Assembly: GCF_004322395.1 (NCBI RefSeq)
Contig: NZ_SCTW01000050.1
Span: 1-64,000 of the forward strand
Direction of reading: 5' to 3'
From: Methylobacter sp.
GTDB lineage: Bacteria; Pseudomonadota; Gammaproteobacteria; Methylococcales; Methylomonadaceae
Length of the DNA stretch: 64,000 bases
How positions within the stretch are numbered: the stretch's first letter is position 1; every line of letters begins with the position of its first letter. The position numbers and the translations under genes are program-made. The notes beneath the pieces were generated by a model, which worked only from the letters and a program-made list of their open reading frames with translations, ran no database searches and had not been told where the DNA came from. Shown here in pieces: positions 10,565 to 19,626 of the stretch.

Positions 10565-12352
10565 ATGTGGCATAGTTTAATGGAGTTGCTTGCTTCCGCG
10601 GTTAAGAGGCGTACTGTTTCAAACATTACTGTGAGCCGGGAGATTCAGGAAGAATCACAACACCAACTCAATCGGCAGTTGGAACAACGCATAGCCGAGC
10701 GTACCGAACGCTTGCATATGATGATAGAAGCTTCCAAAGAAGCGGTGGTAACCATTAATCAAAATGGATACGTCGAAGAGTGGAACGCTATGGCTGAGCA
10801 TATGTTCGGGTGGTCGCGCCGCGAAGCCATCGGCCAGCGCTTGTCAGACATGATTATTCCCCACAAGTACCGGGAAGCGCATGAAATCGGCATAAAGCGC
10901 TTTCTGGCAACGGAGCAATGCACAGTGCTGAATCAGACGCTGGAGCTTTCGGCGCTTAAGCGGTCCGGCGAAGAGTTTCCTATAGAGCTTTCGGTCTGGC
11001 CTGTGCGTTGTGCCGAAGGCTACATTTTCAGCGCATTCCTGCGCGACATTACAGAACGGAAACAAGCCCTGCGAGTTGCCAAAGAGCAAGTTGAGCGAAC
11101 GCTGCTTTTTCGCACAGTCTTGTACGACTTGTCACGCATGGTCAAAACCGATTTCAACGATTCTATCCTGAATATTTTAAAGTCCACATCCGAGACACTA
11201 GGCGTGGCGCGTATGGTTTTCAGCCGATTTTCCCACTGTCACTCGACGCTACAGACCGAAATGATATACCGCTCGGCTTCCGACGATACCGCGCCCGAAT
11301 CGGAGTGCGGCGACTTCAGTGTCGATCTGTATCCGCAATATTTTTCCGTTATCATTTCCAACCGTCCGGTGGTGGTCGACGATGTCCAATCCGATCCTGC
11401 GACAGCGGAACTTGTGGACAATTATTTGATTCCATTAGGTATCACCTCCATGTTGGACGTGCCGGTGTGGTTGGACGGACGAGTGGTAGCGGTTATTTGT
11501 CACGAACACGTCGGACCTTCGCGAAGCTGGACTACAGAGGAAGTTGACTTCGCATTTTGCATCAGCAATTTGGTGGCGCTTGCTCTGGAAGCGGCTAATC
11601 GCATGCAGACTGAGGAAGAACTGCGTCAAGCCGAAGCCGATGTCCGGAAAGCTTTGGTTCGCGAACAGGAATTGAATGAATTAAAATCCCGTTTCGTGTC
11701 TATGGCTTCCCATGAATTCCGCACCCCTTTAACCGCCATTTTGTCTTCCGCAGAACTTCTTGAGGCTTACAGCGAACGATTGAGCTTAGAGAAGAAAGCG
11801 GATCTAATCGGTATGATCAAAACGGCTGTTAAGAGCATGACTCATATGCTGGAAGAGGTATTGTTTATCGGCAAGTCGGATACAGGGCATTTACAATTCA
11901 ACCCGACCTCCATTGAGGTCGACAGCTTTTGTGAGCATCTCTTGAAAGAAATCCGCGTCGGAGTAGGCAAAGATCACATCATCGAATACCGCGCCATCGG
12001 CCACTGTATATCGTCCATGATCGATCCTCACCTGTTGCGTCAAATCCTACTGAATCTATTGAGCAACGGCATAAAATTTTCACCGAAAGGTTCAACGATA
12101 AATTTTACCTGCAATTGCGATAGTGGGGGCATTGTCTTCGAGATTGCCGATCAAGGGGTCGGCATCCCGATGGAGGATAGGGCTAATCTATTCAGTACTT
12201 TTCACCGCGCCGGCAACGTTAGTAATATACAGGGCACTGGGCTTGGGCTTGCGATTGTCAAAAAATGCGTCGATCTTCATGGCGGCGAAATCGACTACAC
12301 CAGCGAAGTTGGAAAGGGCACACGTTTCCTGGTGCGAATACCATTTTTATAA
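10565..12352 (+). CDS. Cytoplasmic PAS-GAF sensor histidine kinase
   Basis: PAS TINQNGYVEEWNAMAEHMFGWSRREAIGQ; H-box FVSMASHEFRTPLTAILSSAE; G-box GTGLGLAIVKKCVDLHGG; no TM segment seen. Confidence 0.9.
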   Translation: MWHSLMELLASAVKRRTVSNITVSREIQEESQHQLNRQLEQRIAERTERLHMMIEASKEAVVTINQNGYVEEWNAMAEHMFGWSRREAIGQRLSDMIIPHKYREAHEIGIKRFLATEQCTVLNQTLELSALKRSGEEFPIELSVWPVRCAEGYIFSAFLRDITERKQALRVAKEQVERTLLFRTVLYDLSRMVKTDFNDSILNILKSTSETLGVARMVFSRFSHCHSTLQTEMIYRSASDDTAPESECGDFSVDLYPQYFSVIISNRPVVVDDVQSDPATAELVDNYLIPLGITSMLDVPVWLDGRVVAVICHEHVGPSRSWTTEEVDFAFCISNLVALALEAANRMQTEEELRQAEADVRKALVREQELNELKSRFVSMASHEFRTPLTAILSSAELLEAYSERLSLEKKADLIGMIKTAVKSMTHMLEEVLFIGKSDTGHLQFNPTSIEVDSFCEHLLKEIRVGVGKDHIIEYRAIGHCISSMIDPHLLRQILLNLLSNGIKFSPKGSTINFTCNCDSGGIVFEIADQGVGIPMEDRANLFSTFHRAGNVSNIQGTGLGLAIVKKCVDLHGGEIDYTSEVGKGTRFLVRIPFL

Positions 12353-12372
12353 TTTTATATAGATAATTTTCG

Positions 12373-12762
12373 ATGGCGAAAATCCTTGTAGTTGAAAACG
12401 ATTTGGCACTGCGTATATTGGTTACTCAATTGCTGGAATTAGAAGGGTATACCGTGGTTGCGGCGGAGAATGGCGCCGTCGCTCTGGAGTTTGTCGAAAA
12501 CGAACCTCCGGATCTGGTGCTTTGCGATCTGCTGATGCCGGAAGTTGATGGTTACCAGGTTTTGCATCGATTGATGCAAAACCCGTTGACTGCGTCAATC
12601 CCGTTGATTTTTTTGACTGCCAGCGCATTGCCCAGCGATCGCGAATACTGTTTAGAAAACGGCGCCAAAGGGTTTATGACTAAACCCTTCCATCACCTTG
12701 AACTCTTGGATTTGATCAGCAACCTCCTACCTGAGCCCAATGTAAGCGTCCCTAACCTATGA
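12373..12762 (+). CDS. Single-domain response regulator
   Basis: KILVVENDLALRILVTQLLE...PDLVLCDLLMPEVDGYQVL...FLTASA...MTKPF. Confidence 0.9.
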   Translation: MAKILVVENDLALRILVTQLLELEGYTVVAAENGAVALEFVENEPPDLVLCDLLMPEVDGYQVLHRLMQNPLTASIPLIFLTASALPSDREYCLENGAKGFMTKPFHHLELLDLISNLLPEPNVSVPNL

Positions 12763-14099
12763 AATCTCAAATTCTTGCAGTAGACGATGACCCCGCCCTG
12801 CTCAAACTTCTATCCATGCGGCTGGATCTGGAAGGTTATGCCGTGACCGAAGCTTCCAGCGGGGAAGAGGCTTTGGCGAAAATGGCCGGCTACAGCCCGC
12901 ATCTGGTTATCACCGACGTAAGCATGGGCGGAATGGATGGCTTGGCGCTGTTCGACATTCTGAAAAAATCCCATCCGGCGTTGCCCGTTATTATTCTGAC
13001 TGCTCATGCTTCGATTTCCCATGCAGTGGATGCTATGCGTCAGGGCGTGTTCGGTTATTTGACTAAACCGTTCGAGGCCGAAGCGCTGCTGGCGGAAGTG
13101 AAACGAGCTCTGGGGCAAAGTGGGGGCTCGTCCGCGAATGAATTCGACTGGAAGACTGCAATAGTTACTCGCAATACGCAGATGGAAGCGGTGCTCAACG
13201 AGGCCCGTATGATCGCAGTTCAAGATGCCAGTGTGCTGATAACCGGCGCATCGGGAACCGGCAAAGAGCTCATGGCCCAGGCGATCCACCGTATCAGCCC
13301 GCGCTCCGATGAGCCCTTCACAGCCATCAATTGCGGCGCAATTCCCGAGAACCTACTGGAATCGGAACTGTTTGGCCACGTCAAAGGGGCTTTTACCGGT
13401 GCGGCAAAAGACCACAAAGGCTTGTTTGTAGCGACCCAAGGCGGCACGTTGTTCCTGGATGAAATCGGTGACATGCCGCTACCCCTGCAAGTGAAGCTGC
13501 TGCGTGTCCTTCAGGAGAAGGCAGTACGTCCGGTCGGCGCTTTGCACATTACATCCATCGACGTTCGCATCGTGTCAGCTACCCACCGCGATCTGGAAAA
13601 GGAGATCGCCGAAGGCCGCTTCCGGGAAGACCTGTACTACCGTCTGAACGTGGTGAATCTCTGCCTGCCCGGCCTGAACGAACGATCCGACGACATTCCC
13701 CTGTTGGCTAAGCACTTTCTGTTTCAGCTGGCGGAAAAATACGGCAAAAACATCAATGGATTCGCGCCTGACGCGATGGAAATTCTGCTGACTGCATCCT
13801 GGCCGGGCAACATCAGGCAGCTGCTGAATGTCGTCGAGAAAGTCGTGGCCCTGTCAACCACGGAAATCATAACGGCCAGCCTGATACAGCGCGCCCTGCA
13901 ACGGCAGACCGACGATTCGGTTTCGCTGGACGAGGCAAAGAAGGACTTTGAGCGAGACTATCTGATACGCCTGATGAAAATGACTCAAGGGAATGTCGCC
14001 CACGCGGCCAAGATTGCCAAAAGGAACCGTAGCGAATTTTATACGCTGCTGCGCCGCCATAATCTGGAACCGGGACAGTTTAAAGACGATTCCGATTAA
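12759..14099 (+). CDS. Sigma54-dependent response regulator (NtrC family)
   Basis: Receiver VDDDPALLKLL...TKPF; AAA+ GASGTGKELMAQAIH; GAFTGA motif HVKGAFTGAAKDHKG; C-terminal HTH; 4-nt overlap with upstream gene. Confidence 0.93.
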   Translation: MKSQILAVDDDPALLKLLSMRLDLEGYAVTEASSGEEALAKMAGYSPHLVITDVSMGGMDGLALFDILKKSHPALPVIILTAHASISHAVDAMRQGVFGYLTKPFEAEALLAEVKRALGQSGGSSANEFDWKTAIVTRNTQMEAVLNEARMIAVQDASVLITGASGTGKELMAQAIHRISPRSDEPFTAINCGAIPENLLESELFGHVKGAFTGAAKDHKGLFVATQGGTLFLDEIGDMPLPLQVKLLRVLQEKAVRPVGALHITSIDVRIVSATHRDLEKEIAEGRFREDLYYRLNVVNLCLPGLNERSDDIPLLAKHFLFQLAEKYGKNINGFAPDAMEILLTASWPGNIRQLLNVVEKVVALSTTEIITASLIQRALQRQTDDSVSLDEAKKDFERDYLIRLMKMTQGNVAHAAKIAKRNRSEFYTLLRRHNLEPGQFKDDSD

Positions 14100-14330
14100 C
14101 GGGTCGTGACACATGAATTGCTGATCACTATAACGTCATGCCGGGTGAAGGGTGCGGTATAAAAATATGTCGAATGAGCTTCGAGTTAATTGTAATCTCC
14201 GTATTTCCCTGCCGAATCAAGATGAGAAACGCTTCCTATCAGCCATGATTGGCGAAGAAAGGCTGTTTGCTCCGAACAACATATATAAAACAATTATTAT
14301 TCAACAAGTTAACCTATTTTCAATATAACC

Positions 14331-14369
14331 CTGTTGGGCTATCCCAACAGATGGCGCTGTTGGGATAGC
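14331..14369. promoter_or_regulatory. Inverted-repeat cluster upstream of UbiA/terpene cyclase genes (candidate activator site or hairpin)
   Basis: CTGTTGGG-CTAT-CCCAACAG overlapping GCTATCCCAACAG-ATGGCG-CTGTTGGGATAGC (13-bp perfect arms). Confidence 0.55.
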
Positions 14370-14382
14370 TTCAAAAATTACC

Positions 14383-14409
14383 ATATCGCATTGATTTATA
14401 ATGCGATAT
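14383..14409. repeat. Second perfect inverted repeat
   Basis: ATATCGCATT-GATTTAT-AATGCGATAT, 10-bp perfect arms. Confidence 0.75.
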
Positions 14410-14414
14410 TCAGG

Positions 14415-14431
14415 TTGGCACGATTCATTCA
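14415..14431 (+). promoter_or_regulatory. Candidate sigma54 promoter (partial match)
   Basis: TTGGCACG-ATTC-ATTCA versus YTGGCACG-N4-TTGCW: -24 box perfect, -12 box weak (lacks GC). Confidence 0.4.
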
Positions 14432-14529
14432 TTATATTTCTTCGAACAGGGCCGGCAATACGCCGGATTAATTAAAAAAACAGCCCTTGTACCGGTATCC
14501 CGGCATACATGAATCGAAGAGGAATCCTT

Positions 14530-15495
14530 ATGCTAAAGCCTACGCTTACACTCAATCCGAATGAGTTTTTTGCGCTTTCATTCTCACCCTTAGCGCCACT
14601 TCAGCGCAGGTTGGCCGACGCCCTTCAGCATGGCTCCAGTCTGGGCCTTTTTTTACCCGCTGCCGCCGCAAGCACTGTTTCGGCTGTTTCTCTTGCGATC
14701 AGCGGCGGAATTTCTTTGTCCTTGGCGCTGGCGACGTTTCTGCTGGTATATTCCAGCTACCTGATTGATCATCTGGCGGATGTGGGGCGTTTCGACGGTG
14801 AGCTGGATTCTGACCGCGGCCGATCCATGGCTCGCCACCAGCGCATCTTCGCTGTGTGCGGCGTGACTGCGTTCCTAGGCGCATTGGGAATCACTGCGCT
14901 GGAAGCAAATTTAGCCTCGGTATTGTTGCTGTTAGCGTTTCCGCTGTCGGTGGTGCTCTACGGAACCGAATGGTTCGGCAGGTTCACGTTTGGACTTCTG
15001 AGATACCGCCGCTTGAAGGATATTCCCGGTATCAAGGCGTTCTATACTGCTTTTTTCTGGGGGCTTTTGATGGTTTACGCCGACTGTTTTCTTGGCGGTG
15101 GCGGATTGCCGGTTCTCGTATTCTTCTTCGGCTATATGCTAATGAGCGATTTTGTGAACACAGTGTTTTGTGATTTCAAGGATCTACATCGGGATCGTGC
15201 CGACGGCGTGGCTACGCTGCCGCTTCTGCTGGGCGTGCCGCAAACCTTTCAGTTACTGCGCCTCGCCAATCATTTCTCTGTGTTGTGGCTGTGCGGATTT
15301 GTAGCGGCCGGCTGGGTTCCAGTCGGGCTACTAGGGCTGGCCCTGATCCATCCTTATGTGTCGGCCGTTCTCGGCCATGGTGAACGAGGTCTGGCAAAAG
15401 GAAAACTACCCGGCGATGCCGTTATGGACGCGGAATTCCTGCTGTGGCTGCCCTGTGCGCTATTGGGATTCTGGCTGTTTTCGACGCTAGCTTGA
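14530..15495 (+). CDS. UbiA-family prenyltransferase
   Basis: First acidic region YLIDHLADVGRFDGELDSDRG; second motif FCDFKDLHRDRADGVATLPLLLG; about nine TM segments. Start 14509 or 14530. Confidence 0.85.
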   Translation: MLKPTLTLNPNEFFALSFSPLAPLQRRLADALQHGSSLGLFLPAAAASTVSAVSLAISGGISLSLALATFLLVYSSYLIDHLADVGRFDGELDSDRGRSMARHQRIFAVCGVTAFLGALGITALEANLASVLLLLAFPLSVVLYGTEWFGRFTFGLLRYRRLKDIPGIKAFYTAFFWGLLMVYADCFLGGGGLPVLVFFFGYMLMSDFVNTVFCDFKDLHRDRADGVATLPLLLGVPQTFQLLRLANHFSVLWLCGFVAAGWVPVGLLGLALIHPYVSAVLGHGERGLAKGKLPGDAVMDAEFLLWLPCALLGFWLFSTLA

Positions 15496-15531
15496 AATGA
15501 AACATGCAATTCTGAAATGGAAAATATAATC

Positions 15532-16182
15532 ATGACACCGACACAACAATTTATATTCAATCTGTCCGCCTCGTCCTCCGCAATTCTCTGGCTGGTCTGC
15601 TATGCGCTGATTATCCGCCGCGGGTTTAAGGATCGCACTTACGGCATGCCGTTGGCGCCGCTCTGTGTTAACATGTCGTATGAATTCATCTTCGGGATAC
15701 TTCATCCCGATGATCCACCAATGAACTATGCGAATATCGCCTGGATTCTGGTTGATCTAGTCATCGTCTACCAATACTTGCGCTTTGCTCCCAAAGAGTT
15801 TCCTGCTCAATTACCCCGGCAGTGGTTTTATCCGGCTTCCGTCCTGGCTTTAATTACCGCCTTTGCCGGTGTGTTGTCCATCACTTACGAGTTTCAGGAT
15901 TGGCATGGCAACTATACCGGATGGGGGGATCAACTGCTGATTTCCATCACTTTTTCTTGTTTGCTGTTACGCAGGCAAAGCGTTCGAGGCCAGTCGTTGT
16001 ATATCGTTCTGTCGCGAATGTTAGGCTCAATCGTACTTATACCCGGACAGTACATCCAGACTCCCCATTCCTTTTTTATCGCTTATGTGTGGGTTGCCTT
16101 CGTTGTGTTTGACAGCCTCTACATCATGCTTTACCTGCGTCAATGCCGGGTGGAGAACATTAATCCCTGGACGCGGTTTTGA
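15532..16182 (+). CDS. Transmembrane terpene cyclase, PaxB/Pyr4/DmtA1-like
   Basis: RRGFKDRTYGMPLAPLCVNMSYEFIFGILHP and FVVFDSLYIMLYLRQCRVENI match the conserved pattern of this seven-TM cyclase family; Glu and Asp in the expected motifs. ATG at 15532 preferred over 15517. Confidence 0.78.
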   Translation: MTPTQQFIFNLSASSSAILWLVCYALIIRRGFKDRTYGMPLAPLCVNMSYEFIFGILHPDDPPMNYANIAWILVDLVIVYQYLRFAPKEFPAQLPRQWFYPASVLALITAFAGVLSITYEFQDWHGNYTGWGDQLLISITFSCLLLRRQSVRGQSLYIVLSRMLGSIVLIPGQYIQTPHSFFIAYVWVAFVVFDSLYIMLYLRQCRVENINPWTRF

Positions 16183-16273
16183 ACCGGCATACTCGCACCG
16201 AGCGCGCGAGCATGCCGCTCGGTGTGGGATTAACCGTCTAGTGTTACAGCGTTTTCAGTCTTGGTAAATAACC

Positions 16274-16350
16274 TTGGTGGATGCGTTGCACTTATCCCAC
16301 CCTACTTCAAGTGTCGCTGGTAGGGTGGATAAGCAACACGCATCCACCAA
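16274..16350. repeat. Long imperfect inverted repeat (dispersed-repeat type)
   Basis: TTGGTGGATGCGTTG...CTTATCCCACCCTAC / GTAGGGTGGATAAG...CACGCATCCACCAA. Confidence 0.8.
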
Positions 16351-16459
16351 CGATGTAACTAACGCAATATGAAAATGCTGTAAGTTGTAAGTCTTTTTGT
16401 CTGATCGTTTATGGATTAATCATTTTTCATTTTTGTCGTTCAGTTTATGGATAACCGAA

Positions 16460-16876
16460 TCATTTTCCACGCCGCTCAATGATGCTGTACAAAGCCATGC
16501 CGGACAGCATCGCCGCAACAAATATCCATGCTTTGGGTTGTCCTGCCGCCGCACTGACAACGGCGGGTCCCGGGCAAAATCCGGCGATTCCCCAACCGAC
16601 GCCAAAAGCCGTACTGCCCAACAGCAAACGCTTATCCAGATTGGTCGCGGTGGGCAGTTGCATAGGCGCTCCCAGCAAACTGCGCCGGCGCTTTTTGGCT
16701 AAAGCAAAGCCGCCGGAGCCGATCAGGATAGCGCCGCCCATGACGAAAGCGAGCGACGGATCCCAGGCACCGGCCAAATCCAAAAAGCCGATAATCTTAG
16801 CCGGGTTGGTCATGCCGGAAACGATAAGCCCCAAACCGAAGATCAATCCAACAAAAAAGGCACTAATATTCAACAT
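16460..16876 (-). CDS. YeeE/YedE-family (DUF6691-like) sulfur transporter subunit
   Basis: MLNISAFFVGLIFGLGLIVSGMTNPAKIIGFLDLAGAWDPSLAFVMGGA; C-terminal GWGIAGFCPGPAVVS. Confidence 0.85.
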   Translation of the reverse strand: MLNISAFFVGLIFGLGLIVSGMTNPAKIIGFLDLAGAWDPSLAFVMGGAILIGSGGFALAKKRRRSLLGAPMQLPTATNLDKRLLLGSTAFGVGWGIAGFCPGPAVVSAAAGQPKAWIFVAAMLSGMALYSIIERRGK

Positions 16877-16878
16877 AA

Positions 16879-17316
16879 TTAAATCCCCAACAGATGGCGG
16901 GTCAGGTAGACGGTGATAAAACCCGCCATCATGAAAGTCAACGTAGCCGCAATAGATCGAATCGAACCGCGTGAAATGCCGCAGACACCGTGTCCGCTGG
17001 TGCATCCTGACGCATAGCGGGTGCCGATGCCGACCAACAAACCGGCAACAATCAGTTTTATGGTTCTCGCTTCGATAGTCACAGCGGGCAAACCGAAGGT
17101 AATCCGATAAATAAATGGCGCGGCTATCAAGCCGAGCAGAAACATTACGCGCCAGATTTTGTCTTCTTTGCCAGCCTGTAGCAGGCCGCCTAAAATCCCG
17201 CTGATGCCGGCAATCCGGCCATTGAATAACACCAGCATTGCAGCGGCAAAACCGATCAATAAGCCGCCCGAGAAACCGGCAATATAGGTGCTTTGAGTAA
17301 AATGATTTAAATTCAT
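16879..17316 (-). CDS. YeeE/YedE-family sulfur transporter subunit
   Basis: GFSGGLLIGFAAAMLVLFNGRIAGISGILGGLL; GTRYASGCTSGHGVCGISR. Confidence 0.9.
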   Translation of the reverse strand: MNLNHFTQSTYIAGFSGGLLIGFAAAMLVLFNGRIAGISGILGGLLQAGKEDKIWRVMFLLGLIAAPFIYRITFGLPAVTIEARTIKLIVAGLLVGIGTRYASGCTSGHGVCGISRGSIRSIAATLTFMMAGFITVYLTRHLLGI

Positions 17317-17658
17317 GTGCTTATCTAAAATGATGATATTAGTATTAAATATATAACAAGAAACCCCCTAAAAATCTATAATCACAAAGCGATATGCCCA
17401 ACCTTAAGCAAGACCGGCCTACCGATTTGCAACCTAAAATCGGCAAATAGATTATCGATAGCGGTTTGTCTGCTGAGGATTAGCGTTTAGGTGATGATAC
17501 GGATTGGTAAAGATAGGTTTTGGCTTTATTGTTGAGATCGGGTTGATAGCAAATTAATCTGTTTTGAATGGATACCCGCTTGCAAAAACAATATATAACT
17601 TCCAAAAAAGGGACGGTTCTCTTGTCTAAGGCAATCAAGCGCATTTGGAGTCATCGTT

Positions 17659-18111
17659 ATGGCGGAAAAAACGGTCCGAAAACAAGTTCGTTACGAAAGA
17701 GACGATATTGATGCTGTGTTTAAAAAAACGCCCGTTTTTTTCAATCGGGTGCAGCCGGTAAAAATTATTAACGTTAGTAAGCAGGGCATCGCCATCTGTA
17801 GTAATCAAGAGTTAAAAAAGAACAGCCGTTTGAAAATTACGCTTTGTTTTCTAAAAGGTGAAAGTTTTTTTCTTAATGGCCAGGTTGTGCATTCGTTTAA
17901 TAAACAAAACAGTTCCCAGTATGATGAGTTTGTGGAATTGTTTTTTGAAGGAGCAACGCAATCTATTGCTTTGCCTTTTAAATATGGGATTCATTTTGAG
18001 CAGCATTACCCCCAGTTCAGGGATTATCTGATTGAATCCGGCTGTAAAAACGGTTTTGAAGTTCAGCGCTTCGATAGGTCACGCTGGCAGCGAAGCCTTT
18101 ATCAAAGGTAA
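17659..18111 (+). CDS. PilZ-domain-like protein
   Basis: RKQVRYERDDIDAVF...KIINVSKQGIAICSNQEL, PilZ-like RxxxR and NxSxxG pattern. Confidence 0.55.
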   Translation: MAEKTVRKQVRYERDDIDAVFKKTPVFFNRVQPVKIINVSKQGIAICSNQELKKNSRLKITLCFLKGESFFLNGQVVHSFNKQNSSQYDEFVELFFEGATQSIALPFKYGIHFEQHYPQFRDYLIESGCKNGFEVQRFDRSRWQRSLYQR

Positions 18112-18122
18112 GCTCAGCTCAT

Positions 18123-18506
18123 TTATTTTTTACTGTTTAGCAGGGATTTTAGATCTGCAAATGGATTGTGCGTGGAGGCCGGCGCAGTGGATTTTTCTGT
18201 TGTTGCCGAGCCGTCAAAGCGAGTTTCTTCATATCTCGAATGCTCATTGTCATGGCAATAAATGCACAATAATTCCCAGTTGCTGCCGTCGGATGGATTG
18301 TCGTCGTGGTTATGGTTTTTATGATGCACTGTTAATTCGGCAAGGTTTTTATGATCGAATTCACGAGCGCATCGGCCGCATACCCAGGGGTATAGTTTAA
18401 GAGCCTGTCCGCGATAAGACTGCTCCCTAAGTTTCTGGTCGCGCCGTGCATCGGTTACGATTTGATCGAGCTTGTTTCTGTCGAGTTGGTTTTTTTTGAT
18501 GGTCAT
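18123..18506 (-). CDS. YajD-like HNH nuclease
   Basis: CGRCAREFDHKNLAELTVHHKNHNHDDNPSDGSNWELLCIYCHDNEHS. Confidence 0.85.
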   Translation of the reverse strand: MTIKKNQLDRNKLDQIVTDARRDQKLREQSYRGQALKLYPWVCGRCAREFDHKNLAELTVHHKNHNHDDNPSDGSNWELLCIYCHDNEHSRYEETRFDGSATTEKSTAPASTHNPFADLKSLLNSKK

Positions 18507-18668
18507 ATCAGTATCTTCTGGAATGCAAAAAAATCACGCTAAGTCAATGTGTCTAAATTCTAACAGAAAAAACAGTAAAAAATAGCGGTCGGTCTTTGTC
18601 GGTTATTGGCTGTTAAAAAATTAATTGAGCCCTGTCGGCTTAAAGAATTTATACTTTAAAAATGATTA

Positions 18669-19421
18669 ATGGGCCAAAGGTGGCGTGTGGATAAGCGAAC
18701 ATTTACAAATAGACTGGTAGTTCTCGACACCGAAACGACCGGATTAAATCCGCAGGAAGGACACAGGATTATTGAGATAGGCTGCGTGGAGCTGGTTAAT
18801 CGCCGCTTAACGGGCAAGCGGTTTCATGTCTATATTAATCCCGAGCGGATCATCGATGCGGGTGCTATTGAGGTTCACGGCATTACCAATCGGTTTTTGG
18901 AGGATAAGCCGACTTTTACGGGTATCGTTGAGGATTTTATTGCGTTTATTCAGGGTGCCGAGTTAGTCATTCATAATGCGCCGTTTGATGTCGGTTTTAT
19001 TAATTATGAATTTTCACGGCTGAATAACGAAATTGGAGCGGTCACGGATTATAGCAAGGTATTTGACACCCTGAGCTATGCCAGGAAAAAACATCCGGGA
19101 CAGCGCAACAGCCTGGATGCGCTGTGTAAACGTTACAATATTGACAACAGTCATAGGGATTTGCACGGCGCGTTGCTGGATGCTGAGATTTTGGCCGATG
19201 TGTTTTTGTTGATGACCGGAGGGCAGTCCTCGTTGTTGGATGAAGGGCAGGGAAGGCCGGAGGAATCGATTGTAAATAGCGAGATTAAGTATCTGCCTAC
19301 GGATCGTCCCGCTTTGAATGTTATACGCTGTACGGATGAGGAGCTAAACGCACATCAACAGCGTTTGGAAGCTATTGAGAAAGCAAGCGGCGGTTGTATC
19401 TGGAATAAAAGCATGGGTTAA
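18669..19421 (+). CDS. dnaQ: DNA polymerase III epsilon subunit
   Basis: LVVLDTETTGLNPQEGHRIIEIGCVELVNRRLTG (ExoI), HNAPFDVGFINYE, HRDLHGALLDAEILADVFLLMTGGQ. Confidence 0.93.
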   Translation: MGQRWRVDKRTFTNRLVVLDTETTGLNPQEGHRIIEIGCVELVNRRLTGKRFHVYINPERIIDAGAIEVHGITNRFLEDKPTFTGIVEDFIAFIQGAELVIHNAPFDVGFINYEFSRLNNEIGAVTDYSKVFDTLSYARKKHPGQRNSLDALCKRYNIDNSHRDLHGALLDAEILADVFLLMTGGQSSLLDEGQGRPEESIVNSEIKYLPTDRPALNVIRCTDEELNAHQQRLEAIEKASGGCIWNKSMG

Positions 19422-19563
19422 CTTAAAAAGTTATTTAATTCACGAAAAACTACACAGCATACTCACTTCTTTCGTACTTTTCGTGTCGCCTAGAGGCGCC
19501 TACTTTTGGCTTTTGTGGACTAATGCTGTTTTTGAGATGATGGAGTTGAGTTTTATTGAAATA

Positions 19564-19611
19564 TCCAAAGCAAGCTTTGGACTCCTGCGGTAGGGGCGAC
19601 CGGTAGGTCGC
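19564..19611. repeat. Hairpin TCCAAAGC-AA-GCTTTGGA followed by GGGCGACC-GGTA-GGTCGCCC
   Basis: Two perfect inverted repeats between convergent genes; the first resembles the hairpin at 803-826. Confidence 0.7.
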
Positions 19612-19626
19612 CCTTAAAGATGTAGA

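Noticed and set aside
12810-13289. 159-aa minus-strand ORF
   Set aside because: Antisense to the sigma54 activator; codon-bias shadow ORF.
14167-14328. Small ORF (MSNELRVNCNLRISLPNQDEKRF...) between the activator and UbiA genes
   Set aside because: About 53 codons, no family recognised; kept out of features for lack of evidence.
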